Of a DNA stretch of 51,581 nucleotides, positions 43,151-51,581 are shown one piece after another (position 1 is the first letter of the stretch; each line of letters starts with the position of its first letter). This stretch comes from Woeseiaceae bacterium. GTDB lineage: Bacteria; Pseudomonadota; Gammaproteobacteria; Steroidobacterales; Woeseiaceae. The notes under the pieces are model-generated. The model made no database searches. It was given only the letters and a program-made list of their open reading frames with translations, and had not been told where the DNA came from. Position numbers and translations under genes: made by a program. The DNA is taken from positions 1 to 51,581 of the forward strand of contig JAOIZZ010000008.1 of NCBI GenBank assembly GCA_028227395.1, given 5' to 3'.

Positions 43151-44965
43151 TTACCTTGAAGCTCTCTTTCGCTCTACTTCTGTAAGTAATTTTTTTCTAA
43201 TTCTAATATTTTGTGGTGTTACTTCGACCAATTCGTCGTCATTAATGAATTCTAGTGCTTGTTCTAGTGAAAAATTGATGGGAGTTGTAAGTACAATATT
43301 TTCATCATTTCCCGAAGCACGCATATTGTTTAATTGCTTGGCTTTCGTAGGATTGACGTTAAGATCGTCTATTCGACTGTTGATTCCAATTACCATGCCT
43401 TCATAGACTTCATCAGCATGCTTGGCCATTAGTTTTCCTCTTTCTTGAAGATTGTAAAGAGCATAGGCTAATGCTTTACCAGTGACCATTGAGATTAAGA
43501 CTCCGTTATTTCTTTGCCCTAATGAGGATCCAACACTATTGTCATAGGCATCAAAGACATGATAAAGAAGTCCAGTACCGGATGTGGCAGACAGATACTC
43601 AGTTCTAAATCCAATTAATCCACGAGTTGGGATACGGTAGTCTAGCCTAACTCGACCTTTTCCATCTGGTGTCATCTCCAGTAATTTACCTTTGCGTTCA
43701 GCCAATTTAGTCATAATGGCTCCTTGATAATCTTCTTCAAAATCAACGGTAAGCTGTTCCCATGGTTCTTGCATTTGTCCTTCAATTTCTCGATATATGA
43801 CTTCAGGTCTTGATACTGCTAATTCAAAACCTTCTCTTCGCATAGTTTCAATTAATATTGAAAGATGTAATTCACCTCTACCAGAAACCCGAAATTTATC
43901 TGGATCTTCTGTATTCTCAACCCTGAGAGCGACATTGTGAGTTAATTCTTGTTTTAGTCTTTCGTGGATTTGTCGACTGGTTAAAAATTTACCTTCTTTG
44001 CCAGAAAAAGGTGATTTATTAACCTGAAAAGTCATGCTAATAGTTGGCTCATCCACAGTGAGCGGAGGAAGACTTTCGATATGCTCACGATCACACAATG
44101 TGTCTGATATGGAAAGGTTTTCAATACCTGAAATTATTATTATATCTCCAGCATGTGCGGTATCTATTTTTTTCCTCTCTAAACCATCAAAACCAAATAA
44201 ATCTAAGATTCTTGCGTTTCTGATTTTGCTATTTTCTGATGCGACTGCAACCGGAGTATTAGTTTTAATTTCTCCGCGTTGTATTCGGCCTGTCCCAAGG
44301 ACACCAAGGTAGGGATCAAAACCTAAACTAGAAATTTGCATCTGAAAGGCTCCATCGAGATTAACATTAGGCGGCGAAACTTCTGTACTAATAGTATTTA
44401 GTAATGGAACCATATCACCACCTCTATCTTTTGAATTAAGGCTAGAGTAACCGGATAACGCGGATGCATAAACTATAGCGAAATCTAGCTGATCATCGGT
44501 CGCACCCAGTCGATCAAAGAGATCAAATGTTTGGTCCAACACCCAATCTGGTCTAGCGCCATCCCGATCGATTTTATTGATGACTACAATAGGTTTAAGA
44601 CCTCTGGCAAAGGCTTTTTGGGTTACAAAACGGGTTTGAGGCATGGGCCCCTCAACCGCATCAACAAGCAGTAAAACGCTGTCTACCATTGAGAGTATTC
44701 GCTCAACTTCGCCCCCAAAATCGGCATGTCCAGGGGTATCAACGATATTGATACGAAAATCACTCCAATCTATGGCGGTATTCTTAGCCAGAATAGTAAT
44801 ACCACGCTCTCTTTCAAGATCATTAGAATCCATTACCCTATCTGGAGATTTTGTACGAGGATCGTAGCTATTAGAGTATTTTAGAAGTTGATCTACAAGT
44901 GTTGTTTTGCCGTGATCAACGTGTGCGATGATTGCAATATTTCTTATATTATTAATTATTGGCAT
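43151..44965 (-). CDS. typA: Translational GTPase TypA/BipA
   Basis: A 604-residue elongation-factor-like GTPase acting on the ribosome under stress and low temperature and in 50S assembly. G1 is A-H-V-D-H-G-K-T (14-21), G3 is D-T-P-G-H, and G4 is N-K-I-D. The C-terminal domain has the G-x-L-x-E-M-T and R-G-L-I-G-F-R-T motifs of the family. Length and domain order are standard. Confidence 0.97.
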   Translation of the reverse strand: MPIINNIRNIAIIAHVDHGKTTLVDQLLKYSNSYDPRTKSPDRVMDSNDLERERGITILAKNTAIDWSDFRINIVDTPGHADFGGEVERILSMVDSVLLLVDAVEGPMPQTRFVTQKAFARGLKPIVVINKIDRDGARPDWVLDQTFDLFDRLGATDDQLDFAIVYASALSGYSSLNSKDRGGDMVPLLNTISTEVSPPNVNLDGAFQMQISSLGFDPYLGVLGTGRIQRGEIKTNTPVAVASENSKIRNARILDLFGFDGLERKKIDTAHAGDIIIISGIENLSISDTLCDREHIESLPPLTVDEPTISMTFQVNKSPFSGKEGKFLTSRQIHERLKQELTHNVALRVENTEDPDKFRVSGRGELHLSILIETMRREGFELAVSRPEVIYREIEGQMQEPWEQLTVDFEEDYQGAIMTKLAERKGKLLEMTPDGKGRVRLDYRIPTRGLIGFRTEYLSATSGTGLLYHVFDAYDNSVGSSLGQRNNGVLISMVTGKALAYALYNLQERGKLMAKHADEVYEGMVIGINSRIDDLNVNPTKAKQLNNMRASGNDENIVLTTPINFSLEQALEFINDDELVEVTPQNIRIRKKLLTEVERKRASR

Positions 44966-45026
44966 GATTTAGTATCACTATCTGAGATTAGTGCATTATG
45001 ATGAGAAGGGGAAAAAGAGGCGTATT

Positions 45027-46283
45027 CTATAATATTTTAAAGGTCATGCCAGCATTAGTTTTCAGTCTAGTTAATAATTTAGCTCCTAATGCTGAAGCTG
45101 GCGTCCAAATACCACCTTTTGTCTCAATTTTATCACAAGCCAGACAGATAGCAGTTTCACTAAGCATTTTACTGGTTGAGCCATAACCTGGATCACGATC
45201 ACCAGTGACTTGTATAGACAAACCTTCATTATCCTTAGTTTTACCGAGTAAAATTAACTTAAAGAAACCATTTTGACGTTGCTCTTTGCTAGGTCCTTGG
45301 CCAGGGCTTGGAAGGAGTTTCTCTATAATATACTTTCTTGTAACAGAGTTTGCACTGCCCACGAAAAACAAACCTAGAGTTACTGTAAGAAATATTGCTT
45401 TTAGTCGACCCGTTAATTTTTTTCCGCAAATAGTGCTCTCTGAATAAGAGAAGTCTCCCCCATAAATAAAGTTCATTAGTGCATTACTTCTTCGTACTAT
45501 TCTTGTATTGATACTCGCCATAAAAAATGGAGCAGTCCAGCACTCTAATTCATCATTATAAATAATTGAAGCTTGATCACGTTTATCGGGCCCTGTTTTT
45601 TTATCGTTAGGATTAAGTCCATAAGGATGCGAAACAGTTCTTGCTATGTCACGATTTGCGCTTCCCTCGGCAATAACATTAAGAATACTTGCGATGGTTC
45701 CTCCACTAGCTCCACCTTTCATGGCTTTGACGAATAACTGTATTTGCTTTAATGGTTTTTGGTATTTTCTTCTTGCCTCTTCTTGCATATAAAAGACACC
45801 CATGTCGGATGGAATAGAATCAAATCCACAGGCATGAACGATACGCGCACCGGTCTCTTCAGCTTTACTTTGATGGGTATCAATCATTTTTCTTATCCAT
45901 TGTGTTTCACCAGCTAAATCACAATAATCAGTTCCATTTTCTACGCAAGATGCAACTAACAAAGATCCGTATTTAGCATATGGACCCACCGTGGTTAATA
46001 TCACTTTTGATTGTTTTGTTAGCTCATCCAAGGATAAGGGATCATAGCCATCAGCAACTATAATTGGAATATCAATATTATTTTGCGTTGGATAAGCTTC
46101 TTTTATCTCAGTTAGTGCTCGGCTAAGTTTTTTATGGTTCCTGCCAGCAATACCCCATTTTAATTGAGGGCTATTACTGTATTTTTTAAAGAAATATTCA
46201 AGAACTAATTTACCAGTAAAGCTGCTCGCACCATAGATTATGATATCAAATTTTGCATTATCAAGGGATTCATTGATTTTCAT
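45027..46283 (-). CDS. Saccharopine-dehydrogenase-like oxidoreductase
   Basis: A 418-residue protein with an N-terminal Rossmann fold (I-I-Y-G-A-S-S-F-T-G at 15-24) and the A-G-R-N segment after the second helix. It belongs to the saccharopine-dehydrogenase/trans-acting enoyl reductase group, whose members work on lipids or have no known substrate. A hydrophobic stretch at about 295-315 may touch the membrane. The C-terminal G-G-x-W-T-P-A-S-A-L-G motif is typical. True lysine metabolism is unlikely from the family pattern. Confidence 0.88.
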   Translation of the reverse strand: MKINESLDNAKFDIIIYGASSFTGKLVLEYFFKKYSNSPQLKWGIAGRNHKKLSRALTEIKEAYPTQNNIDIPIIVADGYDPLSLDELTKQSKVILTTVGPYAKYGSLLVASCVENGTDYCDLAGETQWIRKMIDTHQSKAEETGARIVHACGFDSIPSDMGVFYMQEEARRKYQKPLKQIQLFVKAMKGGASGGTIASILNVIAEGSANRDIARTVSHPYGLNPNDKKTGPDKRDQASIIYNDELECWTAPFFMASINTRIVRRSNALMNFIYGGDFSYSESTICGKKLTGRLKAIFLTVTLGLFFVGSANSVTRKYIIEKLLPSPGQGPSKEQRQNGFFKLILLGKTKDNEGLSIQVTGDRDPGYGSTSKMLSETAICLACDKIETKGGIWTPASALGAKLLTRLKTNAGMTFKIL

Positions 46284-46298
46284 GAGGTTAAGGGTAAG

Positions 46299-46327
46299 TT
46301 AACAACGCTTCGCTATCAACATATAAC
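46299..46327 (+). promoter_or_regulatory. Promoter of the msbA-lpxK-kdsB operon
   Basis: TTAACA (46299-46304) and TATAAC (46322-46327), each five of six to the sigma-70 consensus, are 17 bases apart. The msbA start lies 64 bases further down. Confidence 0.6.
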
Positions 46328-46391
46328 TAAGGTATCTTTAGTATTTACTAACTAATATCATTAAGATATTTATTTGTCGCTTGGTTGATAT

Positions 46392-48146
46392 ATGGATAGT
46401 TCATCAAATAATGAAGTCTTAGAAACTTATAAAAGATTATGGGGTTATGTCACTCCATATCGTTTTATTGGTTGTATAGCAATAATAGCAATGGCTTCTA
46501 CCGCTTTTGTAGAAATGATGATGGTGGCTTTGATTGAACCTTTATTGGATGAAGCACTAGTTGCTAAAAATCTAGAAGCTTCAAAGTGGCTACCTTTTGC
46601 CTTTGTTGCTATTTTTATTGCTCGTGGTATCTCGGGCTTTGGCACTGAAGCCTCCTTGGGCTGGATAGGACGAGGTGTTATCAGTTCACTTAGAAGGGAG
46701 GTTTTTGCGAAATTTCTTTATTTACCGACTCGCTATTTTGAGAATCACGCAATGGGCTCATTGCTTTCTAAAATGACTTATAATGTTGAAATGGTAGCGG
46801 AGTCCGTTACAAGTGTAGTAACGATTCTTGTTAGAGATGTTCTAACAGTCATTGCGGCTATAGGTTTAATGGTGTATCAGAGTTCACAGCTTTTTTTGAC
46901 GGTTGCAGTTGTATTACCTCTAATTGCTCTGATAGTTAGATTTCTAGGATCGGTTTTTCGCCGATACAGTCAACGTATTCAAGATTCTATTGGTGAGGTA
47001 ACGCAAGTTACTGAAGAAGCGTTGACGGGACATAAAATTATTAAAATTTTTGGCGGACAAGACTATGAAATGGATCGATTAGTAGTTATTGATGAGAGAA
47101 ATCGTAAACAAAATTTAAAGCTTATTCGCTCTCGTTCATTGGGTGTTGCCGTAACACAGATCGTATTTGGTTTTGGTTTGGCTGGTGTTATATATTTTGC
47201 TGGAATTGAATCTATTAATGGTAATTTAAGCCCTGGAAGTTTTATGTCATTCTTTGGTGCAATGATGTTGATGTTGCAACCGATCAGAAGAATAACCAAT
47301 GTTAACTCAATTTTACAAAGAGGAATCGCTGCAAGTTCTAGTTTGTTCGAGATAATAGATGAGCCAAACGAGAAGGAGCTTGGAGCTAAATCAACTGAAT
47401 TATCTAATGGTAAAATTGAGTTTAAAAACGTTAGCTTTTCCTACGATGAAACCGATAAGAAGAAACTCATTAGTGACGTCTCATTTAGTGTAGAAAAAGG
47501 ACAATCTATAGCCATCGTGGGTCATTCAGGTAGTGGTAAATCTTCGTTAGTCAATCTTCTACCAAGATTTTATGATTATCAGTCCGGAGAAATTTTTCTT
47601 GATCACCTGTTGATTCAGGATTATAGCATTGAGAATCTTCGTAAAAAAATAAGTTTAGTGAGTCAAGATGTCGTCTTATTTAATGATTCAATATTGAATA
47701 ATTTGGCATATGGTGAATTAAGAAATCGCTCATCAGCTGAGTTATTATCAGCAGCTGAGAGTGCTAGAATTATTGAATTTGCTGATAATTTTTCTGATGG
47801 AATGGATACCATGATTGGGGATAAAGGTGTATTACTTTCAGGTGGGCAGAGACAAAGGATCGCCATTGGAAGAGCAATTCTTAAAGATGCCCCCATTTTG
47901 ATTCTCGATGAAGCCACTTCTTCCTTAGATACAAAATCAGAATTTCAAATTCAACAAGCTCTCAAAGGGTTAATGAAAAATCGAACAACATTGGTAGTCG
48001 CTCATCGCTTATCTACTATAGAAAATGCCGATCAAATAGTAGTTTTAGAGAAGGGGCGAGTAGTAGAGAAGGGCAGTCATGAAGTCTTGATGGGTAATGA
48101 GAGCTATTACGCGGACTTGCACCGGCTTCAGTTTAAAAAGGAGTAG
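46392..48146 (+). CDS. msbA: Lipid A export ABC transporter (permease/ATP-binding)
   Basis: A 584-residue half-transporter that flips core-lipid A across the inner membrane as a dimer. Six helices in the first 310 residues are followed by the ATPase domain with Walker A G-H-S-G-S-G-K-S (377-384), signature L-S-G-G-Q (482-486) and Walker B I-L-I-L-D-E (502-507). Length is standard. The lpxK start follows four bases after the stop, and kdsB overlaps lpxK, so the three are one operon. Confidence 0.95.
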   Translation: MDSSSNNEVLETYKRLWGYVTPYRFIGCIAIIAMASTAFVEMMMVALIEPLLDEALVAKNLEASKWLPFAFVAIFIARGISGFGTEASLGWIGRGVISSLRREVFAKFLYLPTRYFENHAMGSLLSKMTYNVEMVAESVTSVVTILVRDVLTVIAAIGLMVYQSSQLFLTVAVVLPLIALIVRFLGSVFRRYSQRIQDSIGEVTQVTEEALTGHKIIKIFGGQDYEMDRLVVIDERNRKQNLKLIRSRSLGVAVTQIVFGFGLAGVIYFAGIESINGNLSPGSFMSFFGAMMLMLQPIRRITNVNSILQRGIAASSSLFEIIDEPNEKELGAKSTELSNGKIEFKNVSFSYDETDKKKLISDVSFSVEKGQSIAIVGHSGSGKSSLVNLLPRFYDYQSGEIFLDHLLIQDYSIENLRKKISLVSQDVVLFNDSILNNLAYGELRNRSSAELLSAAESARIIEFADNFSDGMDTMIGDKGVLLSGGQRQRIAIGRAILKDAPILILDEATSSLDTKSEFQIQQALKGLMKNRTTLVVAHRLSTIENADQIVVLEKGRVVEKGSHEVLMGNESYYADLHRLQFKKE

Positions 48147-48149
48147 CTT

Positions 48150-49196
48150 TTGTCTGGTAAAGTTTTTGGTCACCTAGAGCAGCTCCTGTTAAAAATTTGG
48201 TATAGGAAAAACTATTGGTATATTATTTTTCTTCCATTCAGTGGGTTATTTTTTGCCCTTATTTTAATTAGAAAATCCCTATTTAAAAAGTTATCAAAAA
48301 GCCTCTATCAACCTCCTTGTCCGGTCATCATTGTAGGAAATATAACTGTCGGAGGTACTGGAAAGACTCCCTTTATTATCTGGCTTGCAAATTATTTAAC
48401 AGCTAAAAATTTAAAAGTGGCGATTTTAATCAGAGGTTATGGCGGCACAATTAAAGGCATGCCGATTGAGGTTTCGAAAAATTCTGATGTAGATATTGTT
48501 GGCGATGAGTCAATAATGATTGCCACTAAGACGAATTGTGTTGTTATGGTGCATCCAGATAGAAATTTATCATGTGAATATTTATCAAAAAGAAAGATTG
48601 ATTTGATTATTTGTGATGATGGATTGCAATATTATATGTTAAAGCGCGATTATGAAATCGCGATTATTGATCACAAGAGATTGTTTGGTAATGGTCAATT
48701 ATTACCCGCAGGTCCACTTAGAGAACCAATCTCAAGACTGAAAAATGTTAATCTTGAGTTATCTCAAATTGGCATTCCGTCAGATAAGGGCAATCATGAG
48801 AATGCCTATACTAATATCAATACATTCTATTTAAATGGTGATATTGCGGTTAACATTGATACTGGTGAAAGGAAGCTGCTCTCTGAATTTATGAATAATA
48901 AAGTTCATGCTGTCGCTGGGATTGGCAATCCTGCACGGTTTTTTAATTTATTGGAAAGAAAGAAGCTTTCAATAGAAAAGCATTACTTTAGAGATCATCA
49001 AAAATATTTATTAAATGATTTATCCTTTAATGATGATCTTGATATTCTTATGACTGAGAAGGATGCCGTTAAATGTAAAAAATTTAAAAATGGTCGATTA
49101 TGGTATGTTCCAGTTGATTTGATGTTTGATGGAAATCACCAAACATGGTTAATTGATATAGTGAATCTAGTAAAAAAAAGAGAAACAGATGATTGA
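48150..49196 (+). CDS. lpxK: Tetraacyldisaccharide 4'-kinase
   Basis: A 348-residue membrane-associated kinase that adds the 4'-phosphate of lipid A. An N-terminal hydrophobic helix (about 22-40) is followed by the P-loop V-G-G-T-G-K-T (67-73); I-C-D-D-G-L-Q is the second conserved motif and M-T-E-K-D-A-V-K the last. The start is TTG 48150, six bases after AAGGAG, immediately behind the msbA stop. The end overlaps kdsB by eight bases. Confidence 0.95.
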   Translation: MSGKVFGHLEQLLLKIWYRKNYWYIIFLPFSGLFFALILIRKSLFKKLSKSLYQPPCPVIIVGNITVGGTGKTPFIIWLANYLTAKNLKVAILIRGYGGTIKGMPIEVSKNSDVDIVGDESIMIATKTNCVVMVHPDRNLSCEYLSKRKIDLIICDDGLQYYMLKRDYEIAIIDHKRLFGNGQLLPAGPLREPISRLKNVNLELSQIGIPSDKGNHENAYTNINTFYLNGDIAVNIDTGERKLLSEFMNNKVHAVAGIGNPARFFNLLERKKLSIEKHYFRDHQKYLLNDLSFNDDLDILMTEKDAVKCKKFKNGRLWYVPVDLMFDGNHQTWLIDIVNLVKKRETDD

Positions 49197-49932
49197 TTTT
49201 AATATAGTTATACCATCTAGATATGCCTCAACTCGTTTACCTGGTAAGCCATTAATAGATATCCTGGGTAAAACTATGCTAGAGCACGTTTGGATTAACG
49301 CAAAAAAAAGTCAGGCCAAAGAGGTTATAATCGCCACTGATGACGAAAGAATTGCATCTAAAGCAAATCAATTTGGTGCTTCTGTTTGTATGACGAATAA
49401 AGGGCATCAATCGGGTACAGAGCGGATTACAGAAGTGATTAATCGATTAAAATGGAAAGATGAACAAATTGTTCTCAATGTTCAAGGTGATGAACCATTG
49501 ATGCCCCATACTGCAATGAATGAATGCGCTTTACTGCTTAATGAGGATTTAATAGATATTGGAACTCTTGGCTCACCATTTTTAAGTAAAGAAGATTGGC
49601 TAGACCCTAATATGGTTAAGGTTTTAGTTGACTGTAATGAATGTGCACTTTATTTCAGCCGGTCATCGATTCCTTACCCTAGGGAGGATGAAGCTGACAT
49701 CATTAAGAATAATATCGTGCTGCATCATCATGGAATTTATGCATATAAATGTAAATCACTCAGAGCATTAGCTATATTGGAAGATTCTCAGATTCAGATT
49801 ATTGAGGGGTTAGAGCAATTAAAGGCTATTTATCACGGGTTAAAGATTAAGGTCGGTGTTACTTGTGATCGGCCTGGGGTAAGTGTCGATGTTCCTGAGG
49901 ATGTTGATTTAGTGATTAAAGCATTAAAATGA
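49189..49932 (+). CDS. kdsB: CMP-Kdo synthetase (3-deoxy-manno-octulosonate cytidylyltransferase)
   Basis: A 247-residue enzyme that activates Kdo with CTP for attachment to lipid A. The nucleotide-binding start is I-P-S-R-Y-A-S-T-R-L-P-G-K-P (8-21). N-V-Q-G-D-E-P is the metal motif and the C-terminal D-V-P-E-D closes the fold. Normal length. Together with lpxK and msbA it shows that the organism builds an LPS outer membrane. Confidence 0.96.
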   Translation: MIDFNIVIPSRYASTRLPGKPLIDILGKTMLEHVWINAKKSQAKEVIIATDDERIASKANQFGASVCMTNKGHQSGTERITEVINRLKWKDEQIVLNVQGDEPLMPHTAMNECALLLNEDLIDIGTLGSPFLSKEDWLDPNMVKVLVDCNECALYFSRSSIPYPREDEADIIKNNIVLHHHGIYAYKCKSLRALAILEDSQIQIIEGLEQLKAIYHGLKIKVGVTCDRPGVSVDVPEDVDLVIKALK

Positions 49933-49935
49933 ATA

Positions 49936-50958
49936 TCAGAAACTTCCTTTTAGGCACCTAGAAAAGAATGGAAAATCATCAGTAACCATGTAGTAATAGA
50001 TGCCATCAGGAAATTCTGGTGTCACGCCAAATCGACCATTGCATTGATCTAAATCACCGTAATCAACAACATATTCAAAGTCTTGGGTAAAAGCACCCAA
50101 CGGAATGACGGTGCCAGTTCCTAAATTAGTGATAGGACGACCGTTATCAGCAATCGTTTTAAGTTTCCAGCTGGTCTTCACGATTTTAATCACGCTACTA
50201 GAATCATTTGCATCGGTATAACCATATCTAGCGTAAACCGGAAAACCATCTGCAGCCCAACCAACAAGTGTCATCGTCTTACCTTTGCCCAATTTATCAA
50301 GGTAAAGCTCAGGAATGCCATGATAATGATATTCACCTGATGGTTGGACATGAGCATGATTCATATCGTCGCCAAAATTAAAAGTACTATGTCCGAGTGC
50401 CTCGATATTCCATGATCCAAGTGATGGTGGTCCTAAACTGCAAGACCCGGAGCTTGAGCAGGTACCAGCGGTTCCTGGATCAAATTTAACACTATTTAAA
50501 GCATAAGCTATGACATTACCGGGCCCGCCGACTGCAGCGCCTGAAGAGGATGTAAAAACTGGATTATTGGTAAAGGTTTTATTGATAGTTTGAATACTAA
50601 TTGTGTTCGGGTTGTTTGAATTAGGGAAAGTGCCAACCTCATGATTGGGGATACCATTCCCTGTAAGCATTCTATTTTGTGTATTACATGACCAGTTATA
50701 ACTACTATTTGCATTTATGGATTCATCGTCATTGAAAGTGAGCTCATTTAAATTACACAAAATATTACCAGTTGAATAAGTTACTTCTGACGAGTTATTG
50801 GTGATTGAAGACGAAGTTGAGTTTGATGTTGATGATTGGTTTGTTGTAGAGTCTGAATTAGCGTTAGAATCTGCAGATCCTCCACCGCAAGCACTTAATA
50901 AGATAAAGTGCATTATTATAATTAGAATTGTTAAGAATTTTTTGTGATTATATTTCAT
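49936..50958 (-). CDS. YHYH-domain lipoprotein
   Basis: A 340-residue exported protein. The signal ends in L-S-A-C (Cys24), followed by a Ser/Asn/Thr-rich linker of about 35 residues that would hold the domain off the membrane. The domain contains D-D-M-N-H-A-H and the name-giving Y-H-Y-H (210-213), several His that look like a metal site, and Cys pairs (C167/C173). YHYH proteins are found in marine bacteria and have no proven function. It faces kdsB, the ends being three bases apart. Confidence 0.85.
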   Translation of the reverse strand: MKYNHKKFLTILIIIMHFILLSACGGGSADSNANSDSTTNQSSTSNSTSSSITNNSSEVTYSTGNILCNLNELTFNDDESINANSSYNWSCNTQNRMLTGNGIPNHEVGTFPNSNNPNTISIQTINKTFTNNPVFTSSSGAAVGGPGNVIAYALNSVKFDPGTAGTCSSSGSCSLGPPSLGSWNIEALGHSTFNFGDDMNHAHVQPSGEYHYHGIPELYLDKLGKGKTMTLVGWAADGFPVYARYGYTDANDSSSVIKIVKTSWKLKTIADNGRPITNLGTGTVIPLGAFTQDFEYVVDYGDLDQCNGRFGVTPEFPDGIYYYMVTDDFPFFSRCLKGSF

Positions 50959-51100
50959 GAAATTATTTTTTCGAGTTTTCGTGTATAAATAAATTACTAC
51001 TTATTTTATTATGCGACATTGCTTATCTATATCAAATATTACAAATATTTATTGGAAATTATTATGAACTATTTAAAGAAAAATTGAATATTTAATCATA

Positions 51101-51571
51101 ATGAAAAAGCTAAGTATTTTATTTGTTTGTTTGGGTAATATTTGTCGTTCTCCTATGGCAGAGGGGTTGTTGAATTGTTTAATCAAAGAGGCGGAGTATG
51201 ATAATTATATTGAAGTAGATTCAGCTGCAACTCATAATTATCATAACAATGCACCTCCCGATAAGAGAGCGTGTTTTGTAGCAAGCTCTTGTGGTATTGA
51301 CATCACAAAACAACGCTCGCGACAAATAACTGATCATGACTTTGCAAAGTTTGATTTAATATTTTCAATGGATGAAAGTATCCACAAAAACCTACTAAGA
51401 AGATCAAGGAGAAATGATTACAAAATAAAACAGTTAGCTGACTATATAAAAGAGTCCGATTACTCCTTTATTCCAGATCCATATTTTGGTGATCTAAATG
51501 ATTTTGAAAATACCTTTTCGCTAATTAAACAGGCAGTGAAAGCCTTATCAACTGATTTGATCAATAAGTAA
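51101..51571 (+). CDS. Low-molecular-weight protein-tyrosine phosphatase
   Basis: A 156-residue phosphatase. The P-loop is V-C10-L-G-N-I-C-R16-S-P, with nucleophile Cys10 and Arg16, and the general acid is Asp in I-P-D-P-Y-F-G. Length is usual for the family. Such enzymes control tyrosine kinases of polysaccharide export or act more broadly; no kinase is seen in the window. It lies near the window edge, so partners may follow. Confidence 0.92.
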   Translation: MKKLSILFVCLGNICRSPMAEGLLNCLIKEAEYDNYIEVDSAATHNYHNNAPPDKRACFVASSCGIDITKQRSRQITDHDFAKFDLIFSMDESIHKNLLRRSRRNDYKIKQLADYIKESDYSFIPDPYFGDLNDFENTFSLIKQAVKALSTDLINK

Positions 51572-51581
51572 TTATTTAATA

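Noticed and set aside
44034-44312. Open frame on the plus strand within typA
   Set aside because: Antisense shadow of a well conserved gene; Ser/Ile-rich product with no family features.
1-51581. tRNA genes, CRISPR arrays, insertion sequences, prophage or attachment sites
   Set aside because: No tRNA-like cloverleaf, repeat-spacer array, transposase, integrase or terminal repeats were recognised by eye in the gaps or reading frames.

Overview
The window reads as chromosomal DNA of an AT-rich, gene-dense, Gram-negative bacterium, most likely a marine gammaproteobacterium of the SAR92/OM182/SAR86 kind. Three things point there. There is a set of gammaproteobacterial housekeeping genes: dnaX-ybaB-recR behind the 4.5S RNA gene, orn, rsgA, ppsA/ppsR, prc, srkA, typA and msbA-lpxK-kdsB (Kdo/lipid A synthesis, so an LPS outer membrane). 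There are marine-heterotroph traits: sulfatases, Ni-superoxide dismutase, a TAXI-type TRAP transporter and many lipoproteins. Packing is tight, with overlapping starts and stops. The taxonomic placement is inference. I see no mobile element, prophage, CRISPR array, rRNA or tRNA.

Layout. 14-5264 (+): a small lipoprotein, a frameshifted sulfatase, a Tat-exported FAD oxidoreductase of the spermidine-dehydrogenase type, and a second intact sulfatase. 5522-5908 (-): an NTF2-like protein. 6050-13258 (+): a Ni-SOD gene under a near-perfect Fur box, its maturation protease, a renalase-like flavoprotein, an MFS transporter and three consecutive lipoproteins (metallo-beta-lactamase fold, CocE/NonD hydrolase, unknown). 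13255-15639 (mostly -): small membrane proteins, a Bax-inhibitor-1/YccA protein, and an Hsp20 gene with a sigma-32-like promoter and a ROSE-type RNA thermometer in its leader. 15753-23078: a catabolic cluster with a divergent Ldh-family oxidoreductase, then TAXI-TRAP binding protein, fused TRAP permease, DHODH-like flavoprotein, cupin, HpcH/HpaI aldolase and DUF6282-like hydrolase. 23075-28547 (-): an amino-acid operon with a plant-type (ALDH12-like) P5C dehydrogenase, YbdL-like aminotransferase, APC permease and secreted M20 peptidase.

28623-51571 is mainly core genome: 4.5S RNA; dnaX with an A9 slippage site that would give a short gamma form; ybaB; recR; a HIT protein; rsgA; orn; a DUF938 methyltransferase; a MAPEG protein; ppsA and its regulator ppsR, divergently transcribed; a DUF1249-like protein; prc; small envelope proteins; srkA; typA; a saccharopine-dehydrogenase-like protein; msbA-lpxK-kdsB; a YHYH-domain lipoprotein; and a low-molecular-weight tyrosine phosphatase.

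The best candidates for something new are the TRAP-linked catabolic cluster, whose substrate I cannot name and whose Ldh-family member has lost its conserved histidine, the sulfatase/flavoprotein/sulfatase island, and three regulatory signals read directly from the DNA: the Fur box over sodN, the heat-shock promoter plus thermometer of hsp20, and the dnaX slippage run. All protein family assignments were made by eye and from memory, without a database search.
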